Under the pieces are notes generated by a model. That model saw only the letters and a list, made by a program, of their open reading frames with translations. It was not told the DNA's origin and did no database searches. From contig CAVXVO010000005.1 of NCBI GenBank assembly GCA_963765295.1, positions 372,001-436,000 on the forward strand: a stretch of 64,000 nt of DNA, given 5' to 3'. The stretch is from PALSA-612 sp963765295 (GTDB lineage Bacteria; Actinomycetota; Thermoleophilia; Gaiellales; Gaiellaceae). Shown here piece by piece: positions 52,070-61,669 of this stretch. A program made the translations under genes and the position numbers. How positions within the stretch are numbered: the first letter of the stretch is position 1; each line of letters begins with the position of its first letter.

Positions 52070-52361
52070 CGGGATCGACGATCTCTCTGTCGACGCGCAG
52101 GAGTTCCCACTCCTGGCCGGCGAGGTAGCGCTCGGCTCCGTCGAGGAGTTGCTGGAGCTCGCTGTGACCGCGCGCCACGCACGCGACCGTGAGCCGTGCC
52201 CGCTGCCAGAGGTCGTGGTGGTCGACCTCCGCGACCGACGCTCCGAACCGGTGTTGCAGCTGCGCCTTGGCCGACTTGACGTACTTCCGCTTGCCCTTCA
52301 GCGACCCGGCCTCCGGGAAGTGGAGCTCGACCGAGAGGATGCCGACGTAGCCCGCGCCCAT
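52062..52361 (-). CDS. ylxP: DUF503/YlxP family protein
   Basis: A 99-residue small alpha/beta protein: VGILSVELHFPEAGSLKGKRK and HHDLWQRARLTVACVARG, ending in the DREIVD motif. Its function is unknown, but it nearly always lies between infB and rbfA, as here. ATG 52361 matches the family start. Confidence 0.92.
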   Translation of the reverse strand: MGAGYVGILSVELHFPEAGSLKGKRKYVKSAKAQLQHRFGASVAEVDHHDLWQRARLTVACVARGHSELQQLLDGAERYLAGQEWELLRVDREIVDPDE

Positions 52362-52461
52362 CGGACTATTCAACCGGACAGCAGCGCGAAATCGGCACGA
52401 AATCGGCGCAGACGGGCGCGCACTTCGGCGATATCGTCGACCTCGAGGGAGGTGGGTGAGG

Positions 52462-52485
52462 CCCCACCCCTCCAGAGGGGCGGGG
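52462..52485 (-). terminator. Stem-loop between infB and ylxP
   Basis: CCCCACCCCT (52462-52471) pairs with AGGGGCGGGG (52476-52485) over a 4-nt loop with one wobble. The flanking GGTGGG (from 52451) could pair with the same C runs, giving an alternative fold. The 189-bp gap 52362-52550 otherwise holds no convincing gene. Confidence 0.5.
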
Positions 52486-52550
52486 TGGAGAAACGGCCAC
52501 GTCCGCTCCGGAGCCGGCGCAGCGATACAGGGCGAAGCCGCGACGCCGGC

Positions 52551-54506
52551 CTATGAAGCCGGTGCAGGCGCCGACTCGTCGAGCGCGGTCCGCTCGACCT
52601 GGCGCACCTCGTACGCCTCGATGACGTCACCTTCTTTGACGTCGTCGAAGCCCTCGAGGTGGATGCCGCACTCGAAGCCCTCGGTGACCTCGCGCGTGTC
52701 CTCCTTGAACCGGCGGAGGGAGTCGATCGTCGTCTCGTAGACGAGCGCACCGTCACGCACGATGCGCGCGCGCGAGCCACGGCGGATGGCACCGCGGGTG
52801 ACGTACGAGCCCGCGATGGTGCCGAAGCGCGAGATCCGGATCAGCGCGCGCACCTCGGCCTCGCCGAGCGCGATCTCCTCGCTGACCGGCCGCAGCATGC
52901 CGACGAGGGCCTGCTCGATGTCCTCGGTGAGCTGGTAGATGACGCGGTACGTACGGATCTCGACGCCCTCGCGCTCGGCGAGCGCACGCGCCTCGGGGCT
53001 GGGACGCACGTTGAAGCCGACGATCAGGGCGCCCGAGGCGGCGGCGAGGTTCACGTCGCTCTCGGTGATGCCGCCGACGCCCGAGTGGATCACGAGGACG
53101 CGCACCTCGGTGTGCTGGATCTTGGCGATCTCGCTGACGGCCGCCTCGACCGAGCCCTGGACGTCCGCCTTGACGACGAGACCGAGCTCCTGGACGTCGC
53201 CGTCCTCCATCTGCTCGTACAGGCTCTCGAGCGAGACGCTGCGCGGGCGGGCGGCGAATTGCTCCCGGCGCAGGCGCTCGTCGCGAATCTGTGCCAGATG
53301 CCGTGCCTGGCGCTCGTTCTCGACCACGCGTGCGAACTCGCCGGCGAGCGGTGGCGTGTCGAAGCCGAGGATCTCGACCGGCTCGCCCGGCTTTGCCTCC
53401 TTGACCTTCTCGCCGCGGTAGTTGAAGAGGCCGCGGACGCGCCCGTGGGCGTGGCCCGCCACGATCGCGTCGCCGACCCGCAGCGTGCCGCGCTGGACGA
53501 GCATGGTCGCGACCGTGCCGCGGCCGACGTCCAGGCGTGACTCGACGATCGGGCCGGACGCCTCCGCCGCCGGGTTGGCGCGCAGATCGAGCTCGACGTC
53601 GGCCACGAGCAGCACCTTCTCGAGCAGGTCGTCGAGATTCGTCTTCTGCTTCGCCGACACCTCCGAGAACTGCGTCGTCCCTCCCCACTCCTCGGGCTGC
53701 AGTCCGTCGGAAGCGAGCTCGCTCTTGACGCGGTCCGTGTTCGCGTCCGGAAGGTCGATCTTGTTGATGGCGACGACGATCGGCACGTCGGCTGCGCGGG
53801 CGTGGGAGATCGACTCCTTCGTCTGCGGCATGACCCCGTCGTCGGCCGCGACGACGAGCACGGCGACGTCGGTGACGTTCGCGCCGCGCGCGCGCATGGC
53901 GGTGAACGCTTCGTGGCCCGGCGTGTCGAGGAAGGTGATCTTCCGGCCGTCGTGGTCGACCTGGTAGGCGCCGATGTGCTGCGTGATACCGCCGGCCTCG
54001 GAGGCGGCGACGGACGTCTCGCGGATCGCATCGAGGAGCGTCGTCTTGCCGTGGTCGACGTGACCCATGATCGTGACCACCGGCGGCCGGGCGATCAGCG
54101 TCTCCTCGGCGTCGTCGAACACCTCGGGGGCCTCGTCCTCTTCTCCGAGGTGCTTGATCGTCACCTCGCGCTTGAGCTCCGTGGCGATCAGCTCGACCTC
54201 GTCGTCGGTCAGCGACTGCGTCGCCGTCCGCATCTGGCCGAGGCCCATCAGGATCTTGATGATCTCCTGCATCGAGACGCCGAGTGCCTGCGAGAAGTCG
54301 CGGACGGTCACACCCGATTCGACGACGGCAGGCCCGGTGGGCGGCGCGATCGGCTGGTCGCTCTTCGGCTCGCGCGGGATGCGGTCGCGCGACCCGCGTG
54401 CGTCAGGGCGCGGACGGCCGGCGCCCGTGTCGATGACGACACGTCGCTTGCGCCCGCCGGCTCCGTGGCCGCGGGGGCGAATCGGTCTGTTTGGACGCTC
54501 AGCCAT
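52551..54506 (-). CDS. infB: Translation initiation factor IF-2 (short N-terminus)
   Basis: A 651-residue GTPase that places fMet-tRNA on the 30S subunit. A short basic N-terminus (about 1-60) replaces the long actinobacterial one. IF2_N (about 66-115), then the G domain: GHVDHGKTTLLDAIRE (G1, about 148), ITQHIGAYQV (G2), DTPGHEAFTAMRARG (G3) and NKIDLP (G4). Domains II-IV follow, ending with a C2 fMet-tRNA-binding region. The ATG overlaps the ylxR stop. Confidence 0.97.
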   Translation of the reverse strand: MAERPNRPIRPRGHGAGGRKRRVVIDTGAGRPRPDARGSRDRIPREPKSDQPIAPPTGPAVVESGVTVRDFSQALGVSMQEIIKILMGLGQMRTATQSLTDDEVELIATELKREVTIKHLGEEDEAPEVFDDAEETLIARPPVVTIMGHVDHGKTTLLDAIRETSVAASEAGGITQHIGAYQVDHDGRKITFLDTPGHEAFTAMRARGANVTDVAVLVVAADDGVMPQTKESISHARAADVPIVVAINKIDLPDANTDRVKSELASDGLQPEEWGGTTQFSEVSAKQKTNLDDLLEKVLLVADVELDLRANPAAEASGPIVESRLDVGRGTVATMLVQRGTLRVGDAIVAGHAHGRVRGLFNYRGEKVKEAKPGEPVEILGFDTPPLAGEFARVVENERQARHLAQIRDERLRREQFAARPRSVSLESLYEQMEDGDVQELGLVVKADVQGSVEAAVSEIAKIQHTEVRVLVIHSGVGGITESDVNLAAASGALIVGFNVRPSPEARALAEREGVEIRTYRVIYQLTEDIEQALVGMLRPVSEEIALGEAEVRALIRISRFGTIAGSYVTRGAIRRGSRARIVRDGALVYETTIDSLRRFKEDTREVTEGFECGIHLEGFDDVKEGDVIEAYEVRQVERTALDESAPAPAS

Positions 54507-54746
54507 TGCTCAAAGTGTAAAGGCGTTTCAGGGCGGGATCGACGCGGACAGACGTTTTCAGTATGCGGGCGAAGGCGCGGCGCGCGCTGGCTCGCTCGAA
54601 GCAGCTGAGCCGGCGACAGGTGTAGACGCCGCGGCCCGGCGCTCCCCGGCCGGCCTGTGCGAGCGACCCTTCGCGGGCGACGAAGCGGAAGAGTTCCGCC
54701 TTCGGTGCCCGCCGGCCGCAGCCGGCACAGGTCCGGGTCGGGACAT
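54499..54746 (-). CDS. ylxR: YlxR/DUF448 RNA-binding protein (frameshifted at the N-terminus)
   Basis: About 82 residues. TRTCAGCGRRAPKAELFRFV, GRGVYTC and ERASARRAFARILK are the YlxR core (RNase P/nucleoid-associated RNA-binding protein). No start codon lies in that frame. ATG at 54746, 7 nt after the nusA stop, is one frame off, and adding one C to CCC (54742-54740) gives MSPTRTCAGCG. So a base is missing there. The length is 3n+2. Standard nusA-ylxR-infB order. Confidence 0.85.
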
Positions 54747-54752
54747 GGCCCG

Positions 54753-56201
54753 CTACGCCGCCGAAGAGGACTCCTCCTCGACCGCTGCGGACTCCGCCTC
54801 GGGCTCGGCGACTGCGACGGTTTCGCCCTCGGCCGCGGCCGAGGCACCCGCGGCGTCGAGCTCATCGCCCTCTGCCTCGTCCTCGGCGCTCCCGACCTGG
54901 ACGATGCTGCCGGTCAGGTCCTCGCCGCGCGCCTCGCGCACGGCCAGCTCCTGATGCGCCTGGACGCCGCAGAAGCGCGACCCCGGCAGGGCCGTGTTCG
55001 GGCAGCGCTTGCCGTTCGACAGGATCGCCGCGCAGCGGCCTGTGAACTCCTCGCTGTCCTCGCCGCCGAAGGCAGCGTCGGCCTCTTCCTGGGCGAACTC
55101 GCTGTCGGACTTGATGTCGATCTTCCATCCCGTCAGGCGTGCGGCGAGGCGGGCGTTCAGGCCTTCCTTGCCGATCGCGAGCGCGAGCTGGTCGTCGGGC
55201 ACGATCACGGTTGCGTCGCGCGACTCGTCGTCGATGTAGACCTCGCGGACACGTGCGGGCGACAGCGCCTTGGCGACGAAGCGCGCCGGCTCGGTGTTCC
55301 ACGGGATGATGTCGATCTTCTCGCCGCGGAGCTCCGAGACGACCATGCGCACGCGCGAGCCTCTCGGACCGACGCAGGCGCCGACCGGGTCGACCCCCTG
55401 GGCGTGCGACTCGACCGCGATCTTCGCGCGGTAGCCCGGCTCGCGGGCAACGGCCTTGATCACGACGAGGCCGTCGGCGATCTCGGGCACCTCGAGCTCG
55501 AAGAGCGTGCGGATCAGCTCGGGATCGCGCCGCGACAGGATCACCTGCGGGCCCTTCGTGCCGGACCGCACCTCGGTGATCACGGCCTTGATCCGGCTCC
55601 CCTGCTCGTAACGCTCGCCGTCGACCTGCTCGGAGCGTGGCAGGAGCGCCTCGACCTTGCCGAGGTCGATCAGGACGTTGTTGCGGTCGCCGGCCTGCTG
55701 GACGATGCCGGTGACGACCTCACCCGTGCGGTCCTTGTACTCCTCGTACATCATCTCGCGCTCGGCCTCGCGGATCCGCTGGAGGATCACCTGCTTGGCC
55801 GTTTGCGCGGCGATGCGACCGAAGTTCTCGGGCGTGACGTCCTCGCGCGTGATCTGCTCGTCGGGCACGTCGGTCCAGTCGAGGTCCAGGTCGTCGTCGG
55901 AGACGAGGACGTGCGACTTCTCGCCCGTCTCCTGCTCCAGAGCCTCGAGCTCGTCGATCGCGCGCTCGCGGGCCTCGTCGAGGAGACGCTCCTCGAGGTC
56001 GGCCGGGAGCTCGATCGAGAACACGCGGAAGTCGCCTGTCTCGTCGTCCAACTCGACCGTGGCGTGACGCGTCGCGCCCGGCGTCTTCTTGTAGGCGGCG
56101 AGGAGCGCGTCCTCGAGCGCCTGGATCAGCGTGTCCTCCTCGATCCCCTTCTCTTTCTCGATCGTGCGGACCGCTTCGATGATCTCTCGGCTCATCGTCA
56201 A
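54753..56201 (-). CDS. nusA: Transcription elongation/termination factor NusA with C-terminal Cys/His extension
   Basis: 482 residues. NusA N-domain (about 1-135), S1 (about 140-210, EVVTGIVQQAGDRNNVLIDLG), KH1/KH2 (about 235-355, with GACVGPRGSRVRMVVSEL and AIGKEGLNARLAARLTGW). Beyond KH2 there is an unusual extension: C390-x9-C400-x10-C411-x4-H416 (CAAILSNGKRC, PGSRFCGVQAH), resembling small zinc-knuckle modules, then an acidic Ala/Glu-rich tail. No acidic repeats of the E. coli type. The start overlaps rimP by 4 nt. Confidence 0.95.
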   Translation of the reverse strand: MTMSREIIEAVRTIEKEKGIEEDTLIQALEDALLAAYKKTPGATRHATVELDDETGDFRVFSIELPADLEERLLDEARERAIDELEALEQETGEKSHVLVSDDDLDLDWTDVPDEQITREDVTPENFGRIAAQTAKQVILQRIREAEREMMYEEYKDRTGEVVTGIVQQAGDRNNVLIDLGKVEALLPRSEQVDGERYEQGSRIKAVITEVRSGTKGPQVILSRRDPELIRTLFELEVPEIADGLVVIKAVAREPGYRAKIAVESHAQGVDPVGACVGPRGSRVRMVVSELRGEKIDIIPWNTEPARFVAKALSPARVREVYIDDESRDATVIVPDDQLALAIGKEGLNARLAARLTGWKIDIKSDSEFAQEEADAAFGGEDSEEFTGRCAAILSNGKRCPNTALPGSRFCGVQAHQELAVREARGEDLTGSIVQVGSAEDEAEGDELDAAGASAAAEGETVAVAEPEAESAAVEEESSSAA

Positions 56202-56644
56202 TTCACCTCGTCGATCAGGTTCCCCCGCACGATCGCTGCGTACGGGATTTCCACGCGTTCGGCGTTGTCCACGTCGAGCGCGACAGCTCGGTTGCCGGCC
56301 TCAGCGACGGTGCCGCGGAAGCGCTTGCGGCCGTTCAGCTGGTGGTCGATCCGCAGCGCGACCTTGCGGCCGACCGCGTTTCGGAAGTGCGCCGGCTTGC
56401 GGAGAGGACGTTCGAGCCCGGGTGAGGAGACGTCGACGGTGTAGCTCGTCAGGTAGCCGCGCAGGACGTCGGTGACCCGTGCGCACAGCGCGTGGTCGAC
56501 CCCCTGTGGGTGGTCGATGAACACACAGAAACGCGTCGGGGACAGCAACTCGACCGCGAGCACCTCGACCCCCGGAATCTGCGTCTCGACCGTTCCTGTG
56601 ACCTCTCGCGTCAGCTCTCGCTCCTTCTCGTAGCTCGATCCCAT
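56198..56644 (-). CDS. rimP: Ribosome maturation factor RimP
   Basis: 148 residues: VLAVELLSPTRFCVFIDHPQGVDH and DVSSPGLERPLRKPAHF, then the SH3-like C-domain (FRGTVAEAGNRAVALD). Needed for 30S maturation. ATG 56644 fits the family; an earlier frame start would run through the leader hairpin. First gene of rimP-nusA-ylxR-infB-ylxP-rbfA-nrnA-truB-ribF. Confidence 0.94.
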   Translation of the reverse strand: MGSSYEKERELTREVTGTVETQIPGVEVLAVELLSPTRFCVFIDHPQGVDHALCARVTDVLRGYLTSYTVDVSSPGLERPLRKPAHFRNAVGRKVALRIDHQLNGRKRFRGTVAEAGNRAVALDVDNAERVEIPYAAIVRGNLIDEVN

Positions 56645-56658
56645 TCCGTGTCTTTCCG

Positions 56659-56682
56659 AAAAAAAACGGGCGCCGTGCGCCC
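56659..56682 (-). terminator. Intrinsic terminator in the rimP-nusA leader (attenuator)
   Basis: On the minus strand GGGCGC-ACG-GCGCCC is followed by one G and eight T (56666-56659). A promoter-like TATCCT (56720-56715) lies just upstream, and the gene beyond is divergent. So the terminator sits inside the operon's own leader. A second stem CATTTC/GAAATG abuts it on the 5' side. Confidence 0.8.
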
Positions 56683-56714
56683 ATTTCGCCAAGCCGGTGA
56701 AATGTGGTGTTTGC

Positions 56715-56742
56715 AGGATAGCATCGTTCTGTGGCCTAGGAT
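56715..56742. promoter_or_regulatory. Divergent promoters of the rimP operon and the hydrolase
   Basis: TATCCT (minus, 56720-56715) gives the rimP operon a leader of about 65 nt. TAGGAT (plus, 56737-56742) ends 6 nt before the hydrolase GTG, a leaderless layout. Confidence 0.5.
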
Positions 56743-56748
56743 GCGCCC

Positions 56749-57624
56749 GTGCGGGAGCTCCTGGTCAGGCACGACGAGGCAGTGCTCGCAGCCTCGTACT
56801 CCCCGGTCGGTGAGACCGCAATCGTCGCCCTCCACGGTGCCGGCGAGGGCACCCGCGACTACTTCCTGTACCGGCATCTGCACGAGGTGCTGCCCGAGGT
56901 CGGGGTCGGCGTCGTCACGTTCGACCGGCGCGGCGACGGGCAGTCGACCGGCGACAGTTCGCGAGGCCGGTTCGAGGTGCAGGCCGCGGACGCGCTGGCC
57001 GTGCTCGAGGCGGTCGGCGTTCGCCGGGTCGGGCTGTGGGGGCTCAGCCAGGGAGGCTGGATCGCCCCGCTCGCGGCGGCCGAGTCGGATCGCGTCGCCT
57101 TCGTCGTCGGCGTCGCCTCGACCGGCGTGACGCCGTCAGAGCAGATGATGTACGCGGTCGCGCAGCAGCTCGAGCACGCGGGCTACGGGCGCGCTGTCGT
57201 TCACCGCGTGCTCGCGCTGCGTCGTGCCTACGAGGCGTACGTGCACGGCCGCGCGGCAGGGCGCGAGGCCGAGCTCGCGTCGGAGTTGCAGGCGGCCATG
57301 GACGAGCCCTGGTGGCTGCTCGCCTTCCTCCCGCCCGTCCTGCTCGACGCCGAGGGCTGCCGGCTCTGGGTCGAGGAGATGGACTTCGACCCGCGGCCCG
57401 TGTTCGCACGCGTCCGCGTGCCGGCGCTCATGTTCTACGGCGCCGACGACGCGTGGACGCCGGTCGAGCCGAGCGTCCGGGCCTGGCGTGAGGCGCGCGG
57501 TGACGACGTCGAGATCGTCGTCGTCCCCGAGGCGTCCCACGAGATGTCGCTCCTGGACGGCTCGATCTCGCTCGAATACGAGCAAAAGCTCGTCGACTGG
57601 CTCGTCGAGCAGGCGCGCGTCTAG
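56749..57624 (+). CDS. Alpha/beta-hydrolase
   Basis: A 291-residue cytoplasmic hydrolase. Oxyanion LHGAGEG, nucleophile elbow GLSQGG (Ser about 101), acid in FYGADDAWTP (Asp about 228) and His in EASHEMSLL (about 262) make a complete triad. FDRRGDGQSTG is typical. Substrate unknown; esterase or peptidase-like activity is likely. Stands alone. Confidence 0.9.
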   Translation: MRELLVRHDEAVLAASYSPVGETAIVALHGAGEGTRDYFLYRHLHEVLPEVGVGVVTFDRRGDGQSTGDSSRGRFEVQAADALAVLEAVGVRRVGLWGLSQGGWIAPLAAAESDRVAFVVGVASTGVTPSEQMMYAVAQQLEHAGYGRAVVHRVLALRRAYEAYVHGRAAGREAELASELQAAMDEPWWLLAFLPPVLLDAEGCRLWVEEMDFDPRPVFARVRVPALMFYGADDAWTPVEPSVRAWREARGDDVEIVVVPEASHEMSLLDGSISLEYEQKLVDWLVEQARV

Positions 57625-57650
57625 CCGTCGAGCGCGTCGACCACACGGCC

Positions 57651-57678
57651 GCTGGTTGCTTGTCGAGGCACAACCAGC
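57651..57678. terminator. Hairpin between the hydrolase and a secreted-protein gene
   Basis: GCTGGTTG (57651-57658) pairs with CAACCAGC (57671-57678) over a 12-nt loop, between two converging genes. Confidence 0.55.
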
Positions 57679-57695
57679 AAAGCGTCCGATCGCTC

Positions 57696-58154
57696 TTACC
57701 TGTTGATCGGTACTGCCATGCTGCGGACGGTCATGACATTGCCGTGCCGCACCGTCACCCACGCGCTTGTCTCGCCGGTGTGAGCCCAGAACGAGAAGTC
57801 GACACTCCCCTGACCCTTGGCGTTGGCCGTGAACGAAGCCACTTCGTATCCGGGCGCCAGCGTCGGCGAGATGCACTTGAGGCCGCTTTCGGTGACGAAG
57901 ACCCTGTAGAGCAGGTTCGGCTGCATGTTGTCCACTTTCACGTAGGCCTGGACGAGCTGGACGTTGTGAGTCTCGGTCACCGCGAACGTGCCGAACGACT
58001 GACCCGACGGGTCGATCGCGCTGCCGTGCGCACAGGTGTAGGGCTGGTTCTGATAGAGACCGGACTTGAAGGTCTGATCAGCTCTGGCGCTGACCACTCC
58101 TAGTGTGAGAGCCGCCAGCAGAACCACTCCGATCGCCGCAGGTTTGATCCTCAT
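57696..58154 (-). CDS. Secreted protein of unknown function
   Basis: 152 residues. Signal peptide (AAIGVVLLAALTLGVVSARA), then a predicted beta-rich domain with two Cys (YTCAHG about 40, LKCISP about 94) that may form a disulphide. No family recognised. ATG is preceded by TGGAGGGG (Shine-Dalgarno), so it is translated in the leadered way, unlike many neighbours. Confidence 0.65.
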   Translation of the reverse strand: MRIKPAAIGVVLLAALTLGVVSARADQTFKSGLYQNQPYTCAHGSAIDPSGQSFGTFAVTETHNVQLVQAYVKVDNMQPNLLYRVFVTESGLKCISPTLAPGYEVASFTANAKGQGSVDFSFWAHTGETSAWVTVRHGNVMTVRSMAVPINR

Positions 58155-58404
58155 GACCCCTCCATTTCTTTCCGGTCCTTGGAGGGGGAGGCATGTTCTC
58201 GCGGCGGACGATGCCGGGAGAAGTGGCAGCTACCGCGTAAACGCCCACGCCTCCAAGGCCGTTCCATCCCCTGATGAACGAGCATGCTCCAGGGCCGCGA
58301 TTGGCACATCGGGTCGGCCCCGGATGCAGGCTTCCTCAATCTACGGATTCGTCGGACTGCGTCCGTAGCCGGTCCGTAGACCTCGCGCGAAGAGTGCGGC
58401 GTAA
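58155..58404. other. Intergenic region upstream of the secreted-protein gene
   Basis: 250 bp with no convincing gene. It holds a repeated CCTCCA/TGGAGG context near 58160-58185, which includes the Shine-Dalgarno of the leftward gene, and lies between that start and the dtd stop. Confidence 0.4.
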
Positions 58405-58842
58405 CTAGGCGTCGAGGATGATCGTCACCGGGCCGTCGTTGACGAGTTCGAGCTGCATCCTCGCGCCGAAGACTCCCGTCTGAACCGGCACTCCGAGTTC
58501 GCGCAGCGCCTGGCAGAACTGCTCGTAGAGCGGCTCTGCGAGCTCCGGCGGGGCGGCGTGCGAGAAGCTCGGGCGGTTGCCCTTCGCCGTGTCGGCGATG
58601 AGCGTGAACTGGCTGACGACGAGCGCCTCGCCGGCGGCATCCAGCAGCGAGCGGTCGAACCTGCCGTCCTCGTTCTCGAACACGCGCAGGCGGGCGATAC
58701 GGCCGGCGAGGCGCTCCGCCGTGGCAGGCTCGTCCGTTCCGGCGACGCCGAGGAGGACGCAGAGTCCGGGCCCGATCTCGCCGACGGGCTTGCCCCCGAC
58801 GAGCACTCGGGCCTTCGAGACACGCTGAACGACGGCCCGCAC
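58405..58842 (-). CDS. dtd: D-aminoacyl-tRNA deacylase
   Basis: A 145-residue dimeric proofreading enzyme that removes D-amino acids or Gly from mischarged tRNA. Signature motifs SQFTL (about 77) and NDGPVT (about 136, the Gly-cisPro motif) are intact. The GTG has TAGGCT 7 nt upstream. Confidence 0.96.
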   Translation of the reverse strand: MRAVVQRVSKARVLVGGKPVGEIGPGLCVLLGVAGTDEPATAERLAGRIARLRVFENEDGRFDRSLLDAAGEALVVSQFTLIADTAKGNRPSFSHAAPPELAEPLYEQFCQALRELGVPVQTGVFGARMQLELVNDGPVTIILDA

Positions 58843-58849
58843 CGGCCCG

Positions 58850-58867
58850 AGCCTACTCGGCTATCTT
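58850..58867. promoter_or_regulatory. Divergent leaderless -10 boxes of dtd and a secreted-protein gene
   Basis: TAGGCT (minus, 58855-58850) ends 7 nt before the dtd GTG. TATCTT (plus, 58862-58867) ends 6 nt before the GTG at 58874. Confidence 0.5.
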
Positions 58868-58873
58868 GACCTC

Positions 58874-59548
58874 GTGGCAGGCGTCTCTCGGCCTCTCGCC
58901 GTCGTCCTGGCCCTCGCGGCCGCGGCGATCCTCGCCGCGACGGCCCTGGCGGCACCCGGCGACCCGAAGCTGGTCGTCAAGCCGGCCGACACGGCCTATG
59001 CCCACACGATCGTGCTCGGCAAGACGGCGCTGCACGGAACGGGCTGGAAGGGCGCGGCCACGGACTTCGGGCGGATCAACCCGGTGTGCATCGTCAAGCA
59101 CTACAGCCTCTCGAAGCTCACGGCGAACGCGCAGGTCGGAACGACCTACTCGCGCAACGTCAACACCGGCACGTTCCTCGTCGAGTCGGACGTTTACGTC
59201 TTCAAGACCGCCGCGCAGGCGGCGACGGCCGCCGGCATCACCTCGAGTCTCGGCTTCGCCCGCTGCCTCGGTGCCGTCCTCGCCGGTGAGGTGCCGCCGG
59301 GCTCGTTCGGCAAGAGCACCGTGAAGCAGGTGAAGCTGAGCGGCCTCACGGCTTCGGCGACGGGCTTCGAGATCACGGTCCACATCACCTCTGCGCAAGG
59401 CAAGTCGACGCTCACTGCGACGGTGATCGATCTCCGCAAGGGGCGCGCGCTCGGAAACCTCAGCGTGCTGTCCGCCGGCAAGGGCTGGACGCAGGCCGAC
59501 ATTCGCTCCGCCGCCGCCAAGATGGCGGCGCGCATGACCAAGTCCTGA
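58874..59548 (+). CDS. Secreted protein of unknown function
   Basis: 224 residues. Signal peptide (PLAVVLALAAAAILAATALAA), then a Thr/Ala/Lys-rich domain with two Cys (NPVCIVKHYS about 75, FARCLGAVL about 132). Two similar beta-rich halves are suggested by repeated 'DVYVFKTAAQA' and 'STVKQVKLSGL' type strands, but no family is recognised. It is alone, with leaderless expression. Confidence 0.65.
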   Translation: MAGVSRPLAVVLALAAAAILAATALAAPGDPKLVVKPADTAYAHTIVLGKTALHGTGWKGAATDFGRINPVCIVKHYSLSKLTANAQVGTTYSRNVNTGTFLVESDVYVFKTAAQAATAAGITSSLGFARCLGAVLAGEVPPGSFGKSTVKQVKLSGLTASATGFEITVHITSAQGKSTLTATVIDLRKGRALGNLSVLSAGKGWTQADIRSAAAKMAARMTKS

Positions 59549-59549
59549 T

Positions 59550-60640
<1,091 letters not shown>

Positions 60641-60644
<4 letters not shown>

Positions 60645-61669
60645 CCGACCACTGCCTGCCGGCTCGTCGCCCACTCCTCGGCCGGAACCGGGTTGAAGCA
60701 GGCGACGAAGTGGTCGGGCTCGATCTCGGCGAGCGGCGGGAGCGACTTCGCCGACTCCTCGACCGCGTAGCGGCAGCGGGGCAGGAAGGGGCAGGAGCTG
60801 GGCGACGTGAGCATGTCGCGCGGTGCGCCCTGGATCGGGGTCAGCCGGCCGCGCCGCGAGGCGTCGAGGCGCGGCACGCTCTGCAGCAGTCCGAGGGTGT
60901 ACGGGTGGCGAGGCCGGGCGAAGAGCTTGTCCGACGCGCCGGTCTCCATGAACATGCCCCCGTACATCACGTTGACGCGCTCGCACATGCCGGCGACGAC
61001 GCCGAGGTCGTGCGTGATCAGGATCAGGGCCATGCCGGTGTCGGCGACGAGCGCGCGCAGCAGGTCGAGGATCTGCGCCTGGATCGTGACGTCGAGGGCC
61101 GTCGTCGGCTCGTCGGCGATCAGGAGCTTCGGCTGGCACGCGAGCGCCATCGCGATCATCGCCCGCTGGCGCATGCCGCCCGAGAACTGGTGCGGGTAGT
61201 CGCGCACGCGGCTCGGCGCGCCCGGGATGCCGACCTGGTCGAGCAGCTCGATGGCGCGCTTCCCCGCTGCGGCGCGGTCCATGTCGAAGTGGGTCTCGAG
61301 CGCCTCTCTGATCTGCCGGCCGATCGTGAGCACCGGGTTCAGGCTCGTCATCGGGTCCTGGAAGATCATCGCGATGTCCTTGCCGCGGATGTCCCGAAGC
61401 TCCTTGTCGGAGAGCTGGAGCAGGTCGCGGCCCTCGAAGTGAGCGGTGCCTCCGACGGCACGGCCGGCGCGCGGGAGGATGCCGAGGAGCGCCAGCGAGG
61501 TGACGCTCTTGCCGCAGCCGGACTCGCCGACGATGCCGAGCGTCTCGCCGGCGGCGATCGAGAACGAGATCCCGTTGACCGCGTGGATCGTGCCGCGAGA
61601 TGTCCAGAACTCGACGCGAAGGTCTTCGACCGCGAGCAGCGGCTCACGGCCCGGGCTAGCCAAACTCAC
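60641..61669 (-). CDS. Peptide ABC transporter ATPase (DppD/OppD-like)
   Basis: 342 residues. Walker A GESGCGKSVTSLALL (about 49), signature FSGGMRQRAMIAMALACQP, Walker B LLIADEPTTALD, and C-terminal Cys cluster (CPFLPRCRY ... FVACF). The partner of the following ATPase. It overlaps the permease by 14 nt. Confidence 0.94.
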
